Assembly: GCF_001638985.1 (NCBI RefSeq)
Contig: NW_017265152.1
Location: forward strand, 748,849 to 812,848
Direction: 5' to 3'
From: Phycomyces blakesleeanus NRRL 1555(-)
Lineage: Eukaryota > Mucoromycota > Mucoromycetes > Mucorales > Phycomycetaceae
DNA: 64,000 nucleotides
Positions 1-12,721 of the stretch are shown one piece after another (position 1 is the stretch's first letter; the number at the start of each line of letters is the position of its first letter). The translations under genes were made by a program, and so were the position numbers. The notes beneath the pieces are model-generated. The model had not been told where the DNA came from and ran no database searches. It worked only from the letters and a program-made list of their open reading frames with translations.

Positions 1-1041
1 ATGAGTATACCTTGATTACTACTACCTTGTAGTTTCTAGCATTTAATATTAACAAATGTAATAAAAAGTCTTTATATTTATAACAAGTGTATATGAATTA
101 AAGCTGATAACCATTTGATATCAAAATGTATATTGTTAGAGTAATACTATGTGTGTTCTTTTTACTGTATTTTTTTTTGAACAACAAAAATCCTAAAATG
201 TCCAAAAGATACATATGTAATCGGGGGATTTTATTTTTATGAACTCTGCATTTGACTGCTTTTAAAGTCACGTGCACTCTCATCTTAGTCCCAATTTTTA
301 AATCCTAATTTCACCAACCTCGAGTTTTGCATTTTATTCAATGAATATTGAAACAAACTCTGCTTATAATATGCATAAGCTACTTAATATTAAAAGCTTA
401 AGTATTTATATTTGCACTATCTAAAGAAATTAAATCGACCAAATGTTATTAATCATATATGTCTTTGTCATATGAGTAAATAGTGCTCTTAATGAACAGA
501 TTTTCTTAAAGTCTTTGACTTTTAAAAGAACATTGCCCCTAAAATAATTATAATAATATCAATAATACAAAGTCTATGTGTGTGTGTAAACCAAATTATA
601 TTTTTCGAGACCCTCGTCCTTCATTTTGTATATATGAGACCAGTCAATAAGTCTTGTGCTCTCGTAATTATGATAGTATTTTAAAAAAAAGTAAATGAAT
701 TAAACGGCTTGACTTGAACAAGGATGATTTGAGACAAGTGAAAAGGCAGAGCAATAAAGAAGAATAAAGGCGTTGGTTTATTATTTTATGTTTGTCACGC
801 CCACCAAACATTTGACTCTTATTTCAGTATAAAATATTCGTCTAGGCGCTGAATGTGAACATTTTCTTTTGTATACGATTATCTCTTCTTGTCCCTTCTT
901 GAAAATTAAACGTATATTTTGAATTGGTTGGTTTGAGGAACCTATTCGATTTGCATTGCATTGCATTTCAAAGATAACCATCTGGCACTTATATTTCTAT
1001 CGTTTGACAGTTTACATACATACACACCCATTTAAACAATA
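1..1041. other. AT-rich upstream region, no supported gene
   Basis: No convincing coding exon was seen. Short open frames occur on the minus strand near 780-1258 but have no splice context or recognisable motif, and part of them overlaps the start of the Sel1 gene on the other strand. The segment just before 1042 presumably holds the promoter and 5' leader of that gene. No clear TATA box stands out. Confidence 0.5.
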
Positions 1042-4000
1042 ATGGGCGTCCAAGTAAGCCGAGACCTCTTCTTGGACAATCATCGCCAGACTTTACGCTA
1101 CAGTAGTTCTGAGGTTCGCCAGAGAGTCTTTCATTCACTGGATCCCTCAACCCACCTTGTTCAAGTCTATCTTCAAAAGCTCCGTCTCTCTGATCTACTA
1201 CCCACAGATCCACCACTCCCAGACTTACTGTGTTCCCGCCCTCGTCCCCAAAACACATTTCATTCTATTCAATCCACTGGTTTGTCCTCTCCCTCATGTA
1301 GCTTATCAATCCCTTCCGTATCTTCATCTCTCTCGTCAGGCCATTCTATGACCACAACAAACACTACCACAACTGCTGCCACAAGCAACATTTCTTCTAG
1401 TCTTCAAGGAAATATTACTCGATTGACACCACGAGTATCACAATTGCGGGCACCGAGTGAATTTGAACGATTGTTCTTGCTTGCCCATGCAGGTCATATC
1501 GAGGCATTTTACCCACTCGGTTTATGCTATCTTCATGGTTGGACACCCGACCACCATGCAGATTTTATAGAAGCTTTGGCATGGTTTGAACAAGCAGCTG
1601 ACAAACAAGATGATTCATCGGTAAGGGCTATGGCACAGTACCAAGTTGGAATTCTACTTGCTATTGGCAATGGTATACGTCCCAATATACCAAAGGCACT
1701 CGAAATATTACATATGGCGGCTATTATTAATCCACAAGCTCAATACGCTCTCGGACTGTATTGCGAGCGAGATCTATTAACGCTGGTTCCCTCGGTGGAT
1801 CGAAGAATGCGGGCCCGCACGTGGTACGAAAGAGCAGCTAAGCAAGGTCTGTCTGATGCCCAGACTGGGCTTGCGATGCTTTTGCTTCAGTATGTTGACA
1901 CATGGGTTGATGAATCATTGCTCTTGTCCGCTGAAGACCAGCGTCAGGTTTTGGTGAAAAGTGCAATACACTGGCTTACTCTTGCCTCCGAACAGGTAAT
2001 AATCAAGCCCCCTATATATTGCAGAATAAATAATAATAAAAAATATAAATATAAATATGAACTCAACTGTGTAGGACAATATAAGAGCTTTGCTGCAACT
2101 CGGATCTCTTTACGAACAAGGCGACCATGTACCACAAAATCATCGCAAAGCCTTATGCTGTTACGAGCAAGCAGCATCCATAAAACAGGCGTCATCTAAC
2201 GCTACGGCCTTAGCTCACTATTTGGTAGGCATAAACTACCGCTTTGGGCAACTGGGGACGACGGTGGATCTGTCGCGTGCCCTTGACCACCTCGGACAAT
2301 CCGCAAATAAAGGCTATGCTCCAGCACAACGCGCGCTTGGGATGATGTATGCAGAAGGTATTGGGGTATCTTGCGACAAGCAACAAGCACATGCTTTGTA
2401 TACCAAGGCAGCATGCCAGGGAGATCTGCGGGCCCTGGGGCTCCTATGCCAGCAACGTGGCCAGGGTCGCGACTGTCTTATTGGCCTCGAAGATGCCCTT
2501 GCTCTCTATGGCGTGGCCGCACAAGCCGGCTCTATTACCTTTCAAATGGTCCTGGCAGATATTTATCAACAGCAGGAGAAGTGGTCGGATGCCTTTTTTT
2601 GGTATAAACGCGCATCTAAAGAGAGCGATATTACTGTCAATATGATTTATGGTGACATTGCTCTTGCTACAGAAAATGTTTTGAGAAGCAAGAAACTCTT
2701 GAATACAACTGTGTATGAAGAACGCCAAAGACAAAAGGCTCGATTAATGGTTGGACGCTACCGAATATTGGGCCTGTGTACTCCAAAGGACCCTGGAGCT
2801 GGCTTTAATCAACTATTGACATTGGCAAATGAAGGCTATGATGAAGCATATTATTGGCTTGGTGCGTGTTACGAAGAAGGTGTTCGGAATGATCACAGGC
2901 GGCATAAAGATTTTGTCGTTCAGCCTTGTCTGACACGCGCGTTTGATTATTACAAAAAAAGTGCGCTCATGGGTCACGTAGACGGTCAATTCCAGACAGC
3001 ACTCATGTTGGCCAATGGACTAGTGCAGAACAACAAGATTATTTTGAAAAAGAATGGCGTCGAAGCATTTTTATGGTATACCAAGGCAGCTGAGAGTGGC
3101 CACTGCACAGCTCTTTATAGTCTCGGTCTCTATTACCTTTATGGTATGGCCCCATTAACACAAATCGATCATCGCAGGGCTCAATCGATTTTTGAGCAGG
3201 CAGCCAAACAGAATAACCCTGACGCCATGGTGCAACTCGCTAAAATTCTACTCGACCCTATCTCAAACTACCCCTCTCGTCATCCTGAAGCTATTGCATG
3301 GCTCAAAAAGGCGGCCGATGAACATCACAATCCAGAAGGTTTATGTGCAATGGCCCAAGTGTACGAGACTGGTCGTGGGCTTAGTCCATTAAATACACCC
3401 GAGGAGCAAACGGAGCGACACCGTGCCGGTTTTTGTTTATTGGAAGAAGCCGCCTCCCGAGGATTCCCCAAGGCCTGGTGTGAGATTGCTCGTTATCATG
3501 AACACGGCTGGTCCGTCCCTCGCAGTACCGTCACTGCTCTTGAATGCTTGGAAAAAGCGGAGAAACTAGGTTATGCAAAGTAAGAGTCTTATAGGAGTAT
3601 GTGCTCTGTCTTGAATCAGTTTTTATATATAACACACTTCTCTTGTTTTGTTATTTATCAGGGCTGGTCTGTTATGGGCAGATTTACTGGAAAGTACTGG
3701 GAAAAGCACTGGGCTTGCTCACTATGATCGGCTGATTACCCAACACCCATTATTGAGTCAAGTTGGCTGGTTGGCTCGTTTGGCTAAAGCAAAGCTAATA
3801 TTGAAAGGCAGGGGAAGCACTGAGGATGAACGAGAGGTACGGTCGTATCTGCGTGACATGACAGAACAAAACGCAAAGAAGGAGGCTTTGGTGGAGCCGT
3901 TTGAAATGTTGGGTGCATTGTGTGAAACACAAAACCTAGACCTGGAGGCCATGACGTGGTACGACGCTGCCCTAGATACGCTACATCCTGCAACACATTG

Positions 4001-5969
4001 GATACAGATACGCGCACGGTTTCACCTTGCAAAACTATGCGTTAGACATCAATTGAACTCCAAAGCATTGGGGCTTGCAAGGCAGCTAGAGCCTTTTTTA
4101 ACAGATATGAACCAGCACAATTCAGAAACTCGTCGCCAAGCACGGGAGACCCGTTATTTACTTGGATGCTTACTGGAAACTTCGGATCCAGTCTCCGCCA
4201 AGCGGTGGTTCTGTCAGGCTGCAGACGAGGGTGAGGGAGCGGCTGCGTACATGCTTGCCAAAATGGCTATAGACAATGGTAAAGAAGAGGAGGCAAAGGA
4301 GCGATACGAACAAGGCGTCTCTGCGGGACATGCATCCTGCATGCGAGCATATGCCCTCTTATTGGCTCAGGAAAATTTCCAAAACGGAGGGTGGGACGGA
4401 CGTGAGACGATCGAATGGCTCGAACGTGCTGCTCACTTGGGTGATGTTGAATCTCTTGTTGAGTTAGGAAACATCTATCAACAAGGTATTTGGGTTGATA
4501 AAGTAGAAGCAGATCGTGCACTTGCTTTTTTCCTATCAGCAGCTCAACATGGTAATTCTCTCGCCATGGTCAGGGCAGCAGAACTCTACCACTGCAGGGA
4601 GGATTATCGTGAAGCAGCAGCATGGTTTAGTAAAGCAGATACACGCCTGGCGCAGGTTATGCTCGCCTCCTATCGCCTCCAAGGCCATGCCTTGCAGCAG
4701 GATGACCTCTTGGGATTCTTGGATCTATGTCATGCCACTCGCTCTCCGCCGGTTCTGAAGGATGGAGATGATATTAAAGCATATGGCGTGGGGTGCTATT
4801 TATTGGGCCAATGTTATGAATTCGGCCGAGGGACTGGATCCTTGTCAAACGTGAGCGAAGCCAGAAAGTGGTACCAAAAGGCGGCCAATACAGCTCGGCA
4901 TACAGACGCAATGTGGCGACTTGGTGTGATTTGCAGTGATGAAAAAGTCTCCTTGGAGTGGTATAGGAAAGCAGCCGAACAAGGACATTGTGAATCACAG
5001 TATCAGATGGGTCTGTACCATGGCCAGGGGTGCGCAGGTCTTGACCAGAACACGGTTGCAGGCCGTAAATACCTCGTCAAGGCAGCCAGGCAGGGTCATG
5101 CCAAAGCCAAATATGAGCTCGCACGTGTGCTTTTTAGCCAGGGAGACTACTACACTGCAGTTCAACTCTACCGAGACGCCACCCTTCAAAAGGTTCCCGA
5201 AGCACTTCGGGAACTTGGACATCTCTATCACCAAGGGCTGTATTCAAAGACTAACACTATATTACCGCAAAGTTACACAACTGCATTTGAGCTTTATTAT
5301 GATTCCGCATTATTGGGTGATGGTATGGCAGCATTAATGGTTGGTTCGTACTTTGAGAATGGATATGCTGAGTCAATCGAAAAAGACAGCACTAAAGCAT
5401 TGGAATGGTACGAGACTGCCTCCGAATTCAATTGTGGGCCATTGGCAGATTTGGCTATTGGCAATATAAAACACACAATGGCAGAAAAAATAGAAGATTC
5501 TACAGAAGCTGACACTTGGCGTGATGAAGCCTATAAGCGGTTCTTGGCAGCCTCTCAGCAAGATGGATCCCAACGGGAGGATGCTAGTTTGATGGTAGGC
5601 TTATATCATCTTCATGGATGGGGTCACAGTCAACCTAAAGATCCGGATCGAGGGTTCAAATGGCTGTTTTCTATGGCCCAGCGAGGAGACATTGGAGCAT
5701 TTGTACAAGTAGCCAAGTGCTATGAGAAAGGGTTTGGTGTAGAACAAGATATGCGCAAGGCTTTAGCATATTGGGAGATGGCAGCGGAATTGGAGGACAA
5801 GGAAGCTCTTTTGCGATTGGGCGATTATCATCAACAAGGTTTGGTAGGCCCAGTAGATCTGGTCAAAGCACGACAATACTCTGCCTTTGCGGAAGCACTC
5901 GATACTACAACACGGTCTGAAACCTCTTATTCGCCCCCGCCGTCTTCTTTGTCGATTTCTTCATACTAA
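1042..5969 (+). CDS. Large Sel1-repeat (HCP-like, TPR-like) protein
   Basis: Exons 1042-1995, 2075-3579 and 3662-5969 give 1,588 aa; both introns are GT-AG and keep frame. Nearly the whole protein is Sel1-like repeats: an Ala-rich helical pair of roughly 36 residues with the pattern A-x-x-x-L-G-x-x-Y-x-x-G, then K-A-x-x-W-Y-x-K-A-A. Clear examples are AMAQYQVGILLAIGNG and AKYELARVLFSQGDYYTAV. Residues about 50-130 are a Ser/Thr-rich, probably disordered stretch, and the C terminus is Ser/Pro-rich. No catalytic domain, signal peptide or membrane segment is visible. Sel1 solenoids usually act as adaptor scaffolds in signalling, ER quality control or chitin synthase control (Chs4/Skt5). This protein is far longer than Skt5 and I cannot assign a partner. 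The ATG at 1042 is the first in the open frame. Confidence 0.88.
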
Positions 5970-6146
5970 AAATTATCGGTTTCTTGGCATTTTATTTATT
6001 TATTTATATTTTCAGTGTAGATTTTGTGTAATTGTATCTAATTAAGTCAATCATATTTATTTTTATTCATAAGTTTTACTATTCAAATAGAGAAAACTTT
6101 TGATAATTCTTCTTTCTCTCTCTCTCTCTCTCTCTCTTATTTTATC
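5970..6146 (+). promoter_or_regulatory. Short intergenic region with CT-repeat leader
   Basis: Only 177 bp separate the Sel1 gene stop from the next ATG at 6147. An uninterrupted CT dinucleotide tract at about 6115-6137 ends just before that start codon. Pyrimidine-rich tracts close to the start are common in fungal core promoters and 5' leaders. A direct role here is inferred. Confidence 0.4.
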
Positions 6147-7393
6147 ATGTCTAAGAAATTACATGACTATTACTATACATACACCTCCCCTTCTTCTTCA
6201 GCTGTTCCCTCTGCACCTCCTGAAGAAGCGGGATCGAGCTCCCTCCCTTCCTATGACGACGCGATTAAGCCTTATGACTTAAATTCTCAGGAACCTCCTG
6301 CAAAACGACCCCTCGCAGGATTTGTCCGAGATGCCACGATCATTTCATTCGATCCTCCTAGTTCAGACGATCCGGGAGAAGGCAATTCTTCTACAGATCC
6401 ATTGTTAGCTAATGAAGAAGAAAATCCTTATCGAGGTCGCCCTCCGCCCCCAAACTACTCCATCTATCATGCACCATTCTACAGAACAACTGAAGAGGTT
6501 ATCTCTCGTGACGATCATCTTAATCGGGACGGCGAAGCATTATTACAGTTCTTAAATGAACACAATACTGTGCCTGGAATGGCTGTTCATTTTTATGGTG
6601 ATTATTCATTTCACACATTTGATTTGCATTTCTAATTCCTCTTATCAGGCTATCATGAAGAAACTCATTGGAGACGTAGAACTACTCGAGATTCAGATGG
6701 CAATATCACAGAAGAAAGTGAGCCAGTAACCCAACGAGTGGATGATTTTACATTTGATGTGGATTGCAGTCAAGACATCATTCCAATCTGTCAAGGAATC
6801 TATGTTTTGCCTGATAAGAAGACAGGTCTTGTCAAGGCTGTTCGTGCACTTTGCGATGAATATGTCCATGAAAAAAACAAATTAAAGGAACTTCAGTTAA
6901 CAAAAGTAGTTAACTGGAATTATCCTGAACTCACTAAAGGTATGGAGTTTAGAAAACTTGCCCAGAGTTTTTTATTTTTTTCTTTATTTCTTTATTTCAA
7001 TTGTGTGTATATTTATTAAAGTATTTCCACTCTATATGCTTATGTGTATCACCTTTTTTTATAGCATTTACAGCAGCTATACGTGCACATGGATATACTA
7101 GCACAGTCGAGATATCTTACAGGATGAAAAGCCACAAGGTCATTGTCAAGACAAGCTCATGGATCTCACGAACGTCTGACAATAGGGTCGTTCAAGTTCT
7201 TCTTTTCATTTCTTGTTTGTGGATAATCGTCTGGCCAATAATTTGGTTTTGTAAAAAGAAATTTGGACATACTACTCTCAAGAGCGAATGGATTATGTCT
7301 GTATCAGAACGTGATTGGTACCAGCGGCACATACATGAAGTTCTTGGACAAGTGCGCAAAGAAAATGCCTACAATGTACCATTCATTCTATAG
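6147..7393 (+). CDS. Conserved fungal single-pass membrane protein with PSAP, LPSY and PPNY motifs
   Basis: Exons 6147-6597, 6649-6939 and 7065-7393 give 356 aa. The N-terminal 110 residues are Pro/Ser-rich and probably disordered. They hold PSAP (residues 21-24), LPSY (33-36) and PPNY (101-104), resembling motifs bound by Vps23/TSG101 and by WW domains of Rsp5/NEDD4 ligases. A folded middle region follows. One hydrophobic segment at about 289-310 (starting VVQVLLFISCLWIIVWPIIW) is followed by the basic patch CKKK, then a 45-residue tail ending in PFIL. No signal peptide is visible. The protein reads like a conserved family I cannot name. Trafficking or ubiquitin-linked sorting is inferred from the motifs only. 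Confidence 0.8.
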
Positions 7394-7783
7394 TTTAAAG
7401 TATTTTGTGTGTGTGTGTATGTCTCTTCAAAATAAATAATATCCGACTGTTCAATTACAGTACTTTCAGGGAATGCAACTTCTTTAGTTTAGTTTGGTTT
7501 AATTAAGTTTAGTTGACTTTCGCGTATTCTTTTATTGTCTATAAAAAACGTGGATGTCTAAGGTAGGATAGAGCTGTAAAATATAATATAATAGAATATA
7601 ATATGTAATATAATATAAAGAAAAAAAAACAAATGAGTAAGATAAGTAAATAAGTTAACTAGCTAGTAAGTAAGTAAGTTGAGTATCGTTTTTGTTATAT
7701 ACTAAATATATATGTAAGAAAAGTAAAGATAAGAATAAAGGAAAGGGTTTCTTTAAAATACAGAGTAGTTCAGGAAAGTATAA
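7394..7783. other. Convergent 3' intergenic region
   Basis: This is the shared 3' space between a plus-strand gene ending at 7393 and a minus-strand gene ending at 7784. It is AT-rich, with imperfect AATATA repeats near 7580-7615 and a short GTAA tetranucleotide array near 7664-7682. No coding signal was seen. Confidence 0.5.
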
Positions 7784-9262
7784 TTAAACCTGGTGAGGCT
7801 TTCCATCAACTGTATCTGGCTTGTAATAGTCACCAGTGTATGGTTGAACAGGAGGAATTATACCTGCTTGTTGACCAGTTGGGAGGGATGTTTGGACTGG
7901 CATGTTCTGCATAGGCATTTGCTGACCGTGCATGTCATAACCAGCATTTCCTCCTGCTACATTGGATCCATCATAATAATAGTTGGAATCATCGTAGTAG
8001 CCACCATCCTGATGTGCGTAACCATCCTGTCTTGCGTAACCATCCTGGTGACCATAGCCATCTTGACGTCCATAATCTTCCTGGTGAACATAGCCACCAT
8101 CCTGAGGGTAGTAATAAGCCTGTTGCTGTTGCTGTTGCTGTCCTAGTGGTGGTGATACTGCATTTCCAGCGTAATCTGCGTGATGGTTCATGTCCAATTG
8201 GGGTTGGTATGCCTGCTGTGAATATTGGTGTCCTCCATTAGCGTAGGTTCCGGCTTCGTCGTAAAAGTTCCCTTGTGGGTTCATGCGAGGAATTGTGGGT
8301 GAAGCGTTTCCGACAGATGAATTGTTTACACCAGACGAGGCGACAGCACCAGCACCAGCCACAAGACCAGCTTTGGCAATCGAAGGTGAAAGGGTAGCAT
8401 TAGTCATAGGTGGCGAGCGATGGTGAGGGAAATCAGTTTCAGCTAAGCCAAAGTCTTCAAAATCACCAGTTCGCTTCTCACGGCGACTGGCGCACCCTCC
8501 TCGGCGGTTCAAAAATGTAATCAAGCCGCCAATGAGTGCAAGACCGACTGAGCGGAAAATATAAGACCAATGAATTTAAGGAGTTTAGTTCCAACGAAAG
8601 AAAAGGGAGAATACTCTATATAAATGTCCAATTGCTATTCACTCACCAACACCACCAACGACAGCGCCGACAATTGTACCAGTGTTGCTGCCACCTCCGT
8701 CTCCATCTTTTTTATCACTTTCAGAACTAGAGCTTGGGGTAGGAATTGTGCTTGTTGGAGAACTGCTGGAACCTGTTCCAGAGGCTTCAGTAGTTTTACT
8801 GTTATTATTAGCGGGGCGAGAGCTAGATGCTACAACGTTACTGCTACCAGCCGGAGGGATTACAGCAGGAGTAGTTGCTGAGGGCTCTACATTAGGACTA
8901 GAAGATGATGGTGCGACAACTGGGGGTGTGGTAGTTACAGGTACATTTGTAGTTGTAGGTGCAGGTGCGTCGGAAGTAGTGGTAGTGGGTGGGGGTGTGA
9001 CGACAGTTGTGGTGGGTTCAGGTTCGGGAACAGTGGTTGAAGAAGGGATAGGAATGGGATTGGCAGTTGTGGTGGTAGGAGCAGGAGTTGCTTCAGTGGT
9101 AGTAGGAACAGGTACTGCTGGTTCGGAAGTGGTGGCAACAGGAACTGAGGCAGCAGGTGTATCAGCTTCAGCAGCAGAACCTACTGAGGCTTGAGTATAG
9201 ACAACCGAGACTGATTGAAGAATTAGAAGGACACAGATTGCCCAGCTCAAAGGGATCCGCAT
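7784..9262 (-). CDS. Mucin-like single-pass cell-surface protein (sensor-like architecture)
   Basis: Two exons, complement(7784-8547, 8647-9262), give 459 aa. The N terminus (MRIPLSWAICVLLILQSVSV) is a signal peptide, probably cut near YTQA. Residues about 25-190 are a Thr/Ser/Pro/Val/Ala-rich, presumably O-glycosylated stalk. The intron falls inside the single transmembrane segment (about 195-218); joining the exons restores an unbroken Gly/Val/Leu/Ile helix followed by LNRRGGCASRREKR, a basic stop-transfer patch. The cytoplasmic tail has a glutamine run and tandem H/RQDGY repeats around residues 375-410. The layout resembles fungal Wsc/Mid2-type wall-stress sensors, but no WSC cysteine domain is present, so a sensor role is inferred from architecture alone. 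It lies 207 bp downstream of the Trm44 gene on the same strand. Confidence 0.82.
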
Positions 9263-9469
9263 AATAAGTGAAAAGGAAAGGAAAGGATAAGGAAAAGAAG
9301 AAGAGAAGAGAAGATGTTTACTGTTTTTTTTGTGTGTAAAAAAATTATAAAATCAAAAAAAAGGCACAAAAAACCGTGCCAAAAAAAGGACATTGTTAAT
9401 TTGTGATGCTTGAGACAAAGCAAACCACAGTAGGAACGGTGTTACTTGACAAATATTAGAGCCTGTCTT

Positions 9470-11990
9470 TTAGCTTTCTATTTTGGTCCGCTTCAGCTCC
9501 CGTCGAAGTTCTTCTTTTTCGCGGTCGCTTTTGCGAGGTACAAATACAGCTTGTGCAGAAGCTGTAATGGCTTCCAGCTCAGACAATGTTACTAAAGTTC
9601 GTCTGTGGCGACCCACAATAGCCACGTTGCGAGTACTCGGGATCCGCAAATCATCTTCTTCACACTCAAAACCACATCTGGATGCTAAGGTCTTGATGTA
9701 TTTGCAATAAGCCTTGTACTTGCCACCTTCTTCCTCTGCCATTTTGCCAAGCGATAATGCCCGGGTACCGTCCAGTCCGTAAAAACAGCAAGGAATCACA
9801 AGAAAACTGCGGTCAATGAGTGGGAAAAGATAAAAAAATAAATAAATAAAAGATAAAAGATTAATTAGAACATTACCCTCCTTCTTTTTTGTTTTTTTTG
9901 TTTTTTTTTGCTTTTTCTTTTATTTTAAGATATTTTCTTGAATTGTATTGGGTTTTATGATTTATTAACTTACTTGCATTGAGCACCTGATTTAGCTGCT
10001 ATGACAGGAATCCTACGATGATAATTCATATAAGTAAGGAGAGTCGGTTTCCATGCCAACAAAACATGGTTACCATGGTACAAGTTCATCGGCGTGGTTA
10101 CCTAGCAACCAATCAGCTTCTGGGTAGCATTCCTGAGTGGGAATGAGAGTCTTTGCTAAAGAAGGAATTAAGTATATTTTTGACTTTTCCAAGTTTAACT
10201 TTTTTATATTATTATTATTTATTTATTTGATCATCAACTCTATTTTACCTCGCAAGACATCAGAATTTCCTTGACAAAGAGATGACCAGATCTTCCGCTC
10301 TGCCATGTCTACACCATAGCCTTTATAACCTTCACTGACCAGCAGATGGGTCAAAAGCCCATTGCCACACCCTAGATCTACAAAGGTGGGTTTCCTATTG
10401 TAGTATTTTTTCGTAAGCTATTTCAGTGGCCGTATATCATAAAAGGCATAGTAAAAAAAGATAAAGATATAATTAAACCTACCTAGCCAACCTTGCTTCG
10501 TCCACTTTCCAAAGACAGAGTAAATAGCTTGCGATTGCAATATCTTCAAAGACAAACTTTTTGGGATCCGTCTTTTCTGTCCAATTGCTTGTACCATTTT
10601 AGTATAAATATCAATTACACAAGTGACATGTTATGATAGGTTATTCTTTGTATTCAATCTACCTGACTAGCGAAGAAGCATAAGTGGACTTCATGTGCTG
10701 ATACATAGCAAGATACTCTTCCTTGGGAACCAATACATCATGGTGGGCATGCTTCTTATACCCAAGGCGCGATTGAATGCACCATTTGAACAGCTTATGT
10801 AGCAATGTCTTAAGAGCGTATTGCTATTCAGGAATATTGTAATATCAGTTCCCTGCTGTTTATGCGTGTTGTGTTTTCCAGAAAAGAAAGATGGCGTGTT
10901 TCGAGCCACTCTACTAACCATTTTGGCTTCTGTAATTGCAACATCTGGTTCCACACATGGTACAATCTCTAATCGGAGTGTTCCTCTGTTAAAATGAGTT
11001 TGGTAAGCCCGATATTATTATTATTTTTATTTTTAAAAGAGAATATATATATATATATATAATATGTAAATCATAATTAATCCACTTACTCTGCTTGATC
11101 GGCCAAGTCTTCATATTCTGCTGATAGTGGATGACAAGTGTATACAAAGCTATAGGCTCTCACCTGTGATATTAAAACCATAAACATAGACCAGCAATTC
11201 AGATTTTAGCTTATCTTAGTTTATTTTGTTTTGACTGAATGAAAGAAAGATATACGATTTACATATGAATTATTGTGTTTACCTTTGGGTAATAGAATGG
11301 AAGACAAGCTTTGAATTGATCGACATCCAATGTCCTTGGGTTTATTGTTGCGGGTTGATAAACGACACGGGCCACATAGCCTACAAAATCCCGCATTCGG
11401 GGCACCTTTATACTCTTCTTCTTTTATGTCGATCTATGGAAATCTTTATTTATATTTTTTAAAAATGAAGAAATCTTACACTCTTCGTTATCTTGTTCGT
11501 AATACTGAATTTTCTCTGCAAATGGCGCATCTTTGGATTTGCGTTTGGGTATTAATGTTCTTTGGATTGTCTCGAACGGTTGACCGAGAATATTAATGTG
11601 GTGAGTTTGTTCATTATTATCGTTTGAAGGTTGATTGATCTCCGCTCTTTCAACTGGTGGAATTGCATAGTTTGGTTCCTCTGTCCATTTTTTCTATAAT
11701 CATTAAATATTAAGTATACAAACTTCGTCTAAGTTTTTTTCTTCTTCTTGTTATCCTTTTAATAGATTTTAGGTAGAGTAAAATTATTGTCGGCTTACTA
11801 TTGTATGCCAAAAGGCATTTCTGTCTGCCGGTACTGTCTGTTCGGCGACAGTGTACCAGTTTTCGGTTGGACTAAAAGGTACAGCGACGCGAGGGCTATC
11901 AAATAGGAGTGTAGGAGAGAACTGTTTGAAGAGGTCTTGAGGATCCACAACGGGATTATTGATTATTTTTTCCTTCATGACAGCTGCCAT
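9470..11990 (-). CDS. TRM44: tRNA (uracil-O(2)-)-methyltransferase Trm44 (METTL19/TRMT44 family)
   Basis: Eleven exons, complement(9470-9806, 9974-10012, 10074-10155, 10249-10394, 10483-10587, 10663-10823, 10919-10985, 11090-11163, 11283-11380, 11480-11693, 11799-11990), keep one frame and give 504 aa (yeast Trm44 is 567 aa). In order: IPKRKSKDAPF (about 115), TDPKKFVFEDIAIA (275-288), the SAM-binding motif DLGCGNG (310-316), GNHADELVPW (371-380), IPVIAAKSGAQC, PCCFYG (398-403) and DDLRIPSTRNVAIVGRHRR. This series is diagnostic of the family, which 2'-O-methylates U44 of tRNA-Ser in the cytoplasm. The start MAAVMKEK is the first ATG of the 5' exon. The junction between 10823 and 10919 is uncertain, because the chosen intron removes a conserved-looking RVARNT stretch. 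Confidence 0.9.
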
Positions 11991-12721
11991 TCTGTTGATG
12001 AGTTATTATTATTTTTGTTCACTACGACAAATAGAGCCATTTTTTTTCAATTTGTGACTTCATTTTTGGCCTATCATAATTAAGAATCACCAAAAATTCA
12101 AAATGAAACGAGAGAACCTTTGCTTGTTGAAATGGTTGATAAAAGCAAATTGACCACCTAAAGTTAGATCCCCTGATAGACAAAAGTACAGTTTAACTAC
12201 AGACCTTTAGGACTTCCTGTAATAATTATTGGTCCGATCACTTAATTGTTTATATATATATATTATGTGCTGACAAGATGGTAGATACTAAGCTATCTTA
12301 ATATAAATATGCTCTTATATGTGATAAATCCAACAACCGAGTGTCTGGATCACCACAATATATCCATTAATTCAGCGAATTTTCAAAGATAAATGTTTTT
12401 TGAATAACTGCCCATCATCTCGTGAGACTCCTTCGCCCAGAATTTGAAATTGAAGACAACTTGCTGTACAATGCAGAGCAATTTGTAATTATCAAACGTT
12501 TTATCTGGTTCTTTATATTTTTGGTCATCAAAGTATTGTAATATTCTATTAGCATTTTTATCAAAGCGATATTCTAATAGATCGTCCAAAAGATTGTCAG
12601 TTTTTACAGTAATTGAACTTGGTGTAGATGTTTGCGTTTCTTGCATTTGTCAATAATCTCTTTATATGTTGTCGTGTCGAATTTAGCTGCATGTTTCTCT
12701 CTATAATTACAATGCTTAAAA
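11991..12721. other. Gene-poor segment; short minus-strand ORF at 12383-12646
   Basis: AT-rich DNA upstream of the Trm44 gene. An 87-codon minus-strand frame at 12383-12646 begins with ATG (MQETQTSTPSSITVKTDNLL) and has an ordinary composition, with TFDNYKLLCIVQQVVFNFKF inside. I recognise no family and see no clear introns. It may be a small gene or part of the neighbouring repeat. Confidence 0.25.

Noticed and set aside
8682..9194. 170-codon plus-strand ORF rich in Val and Gly
   Set aside because: Mirror of the Thr/Ser/Pro-coding stalk of the minus-strand surface protein.
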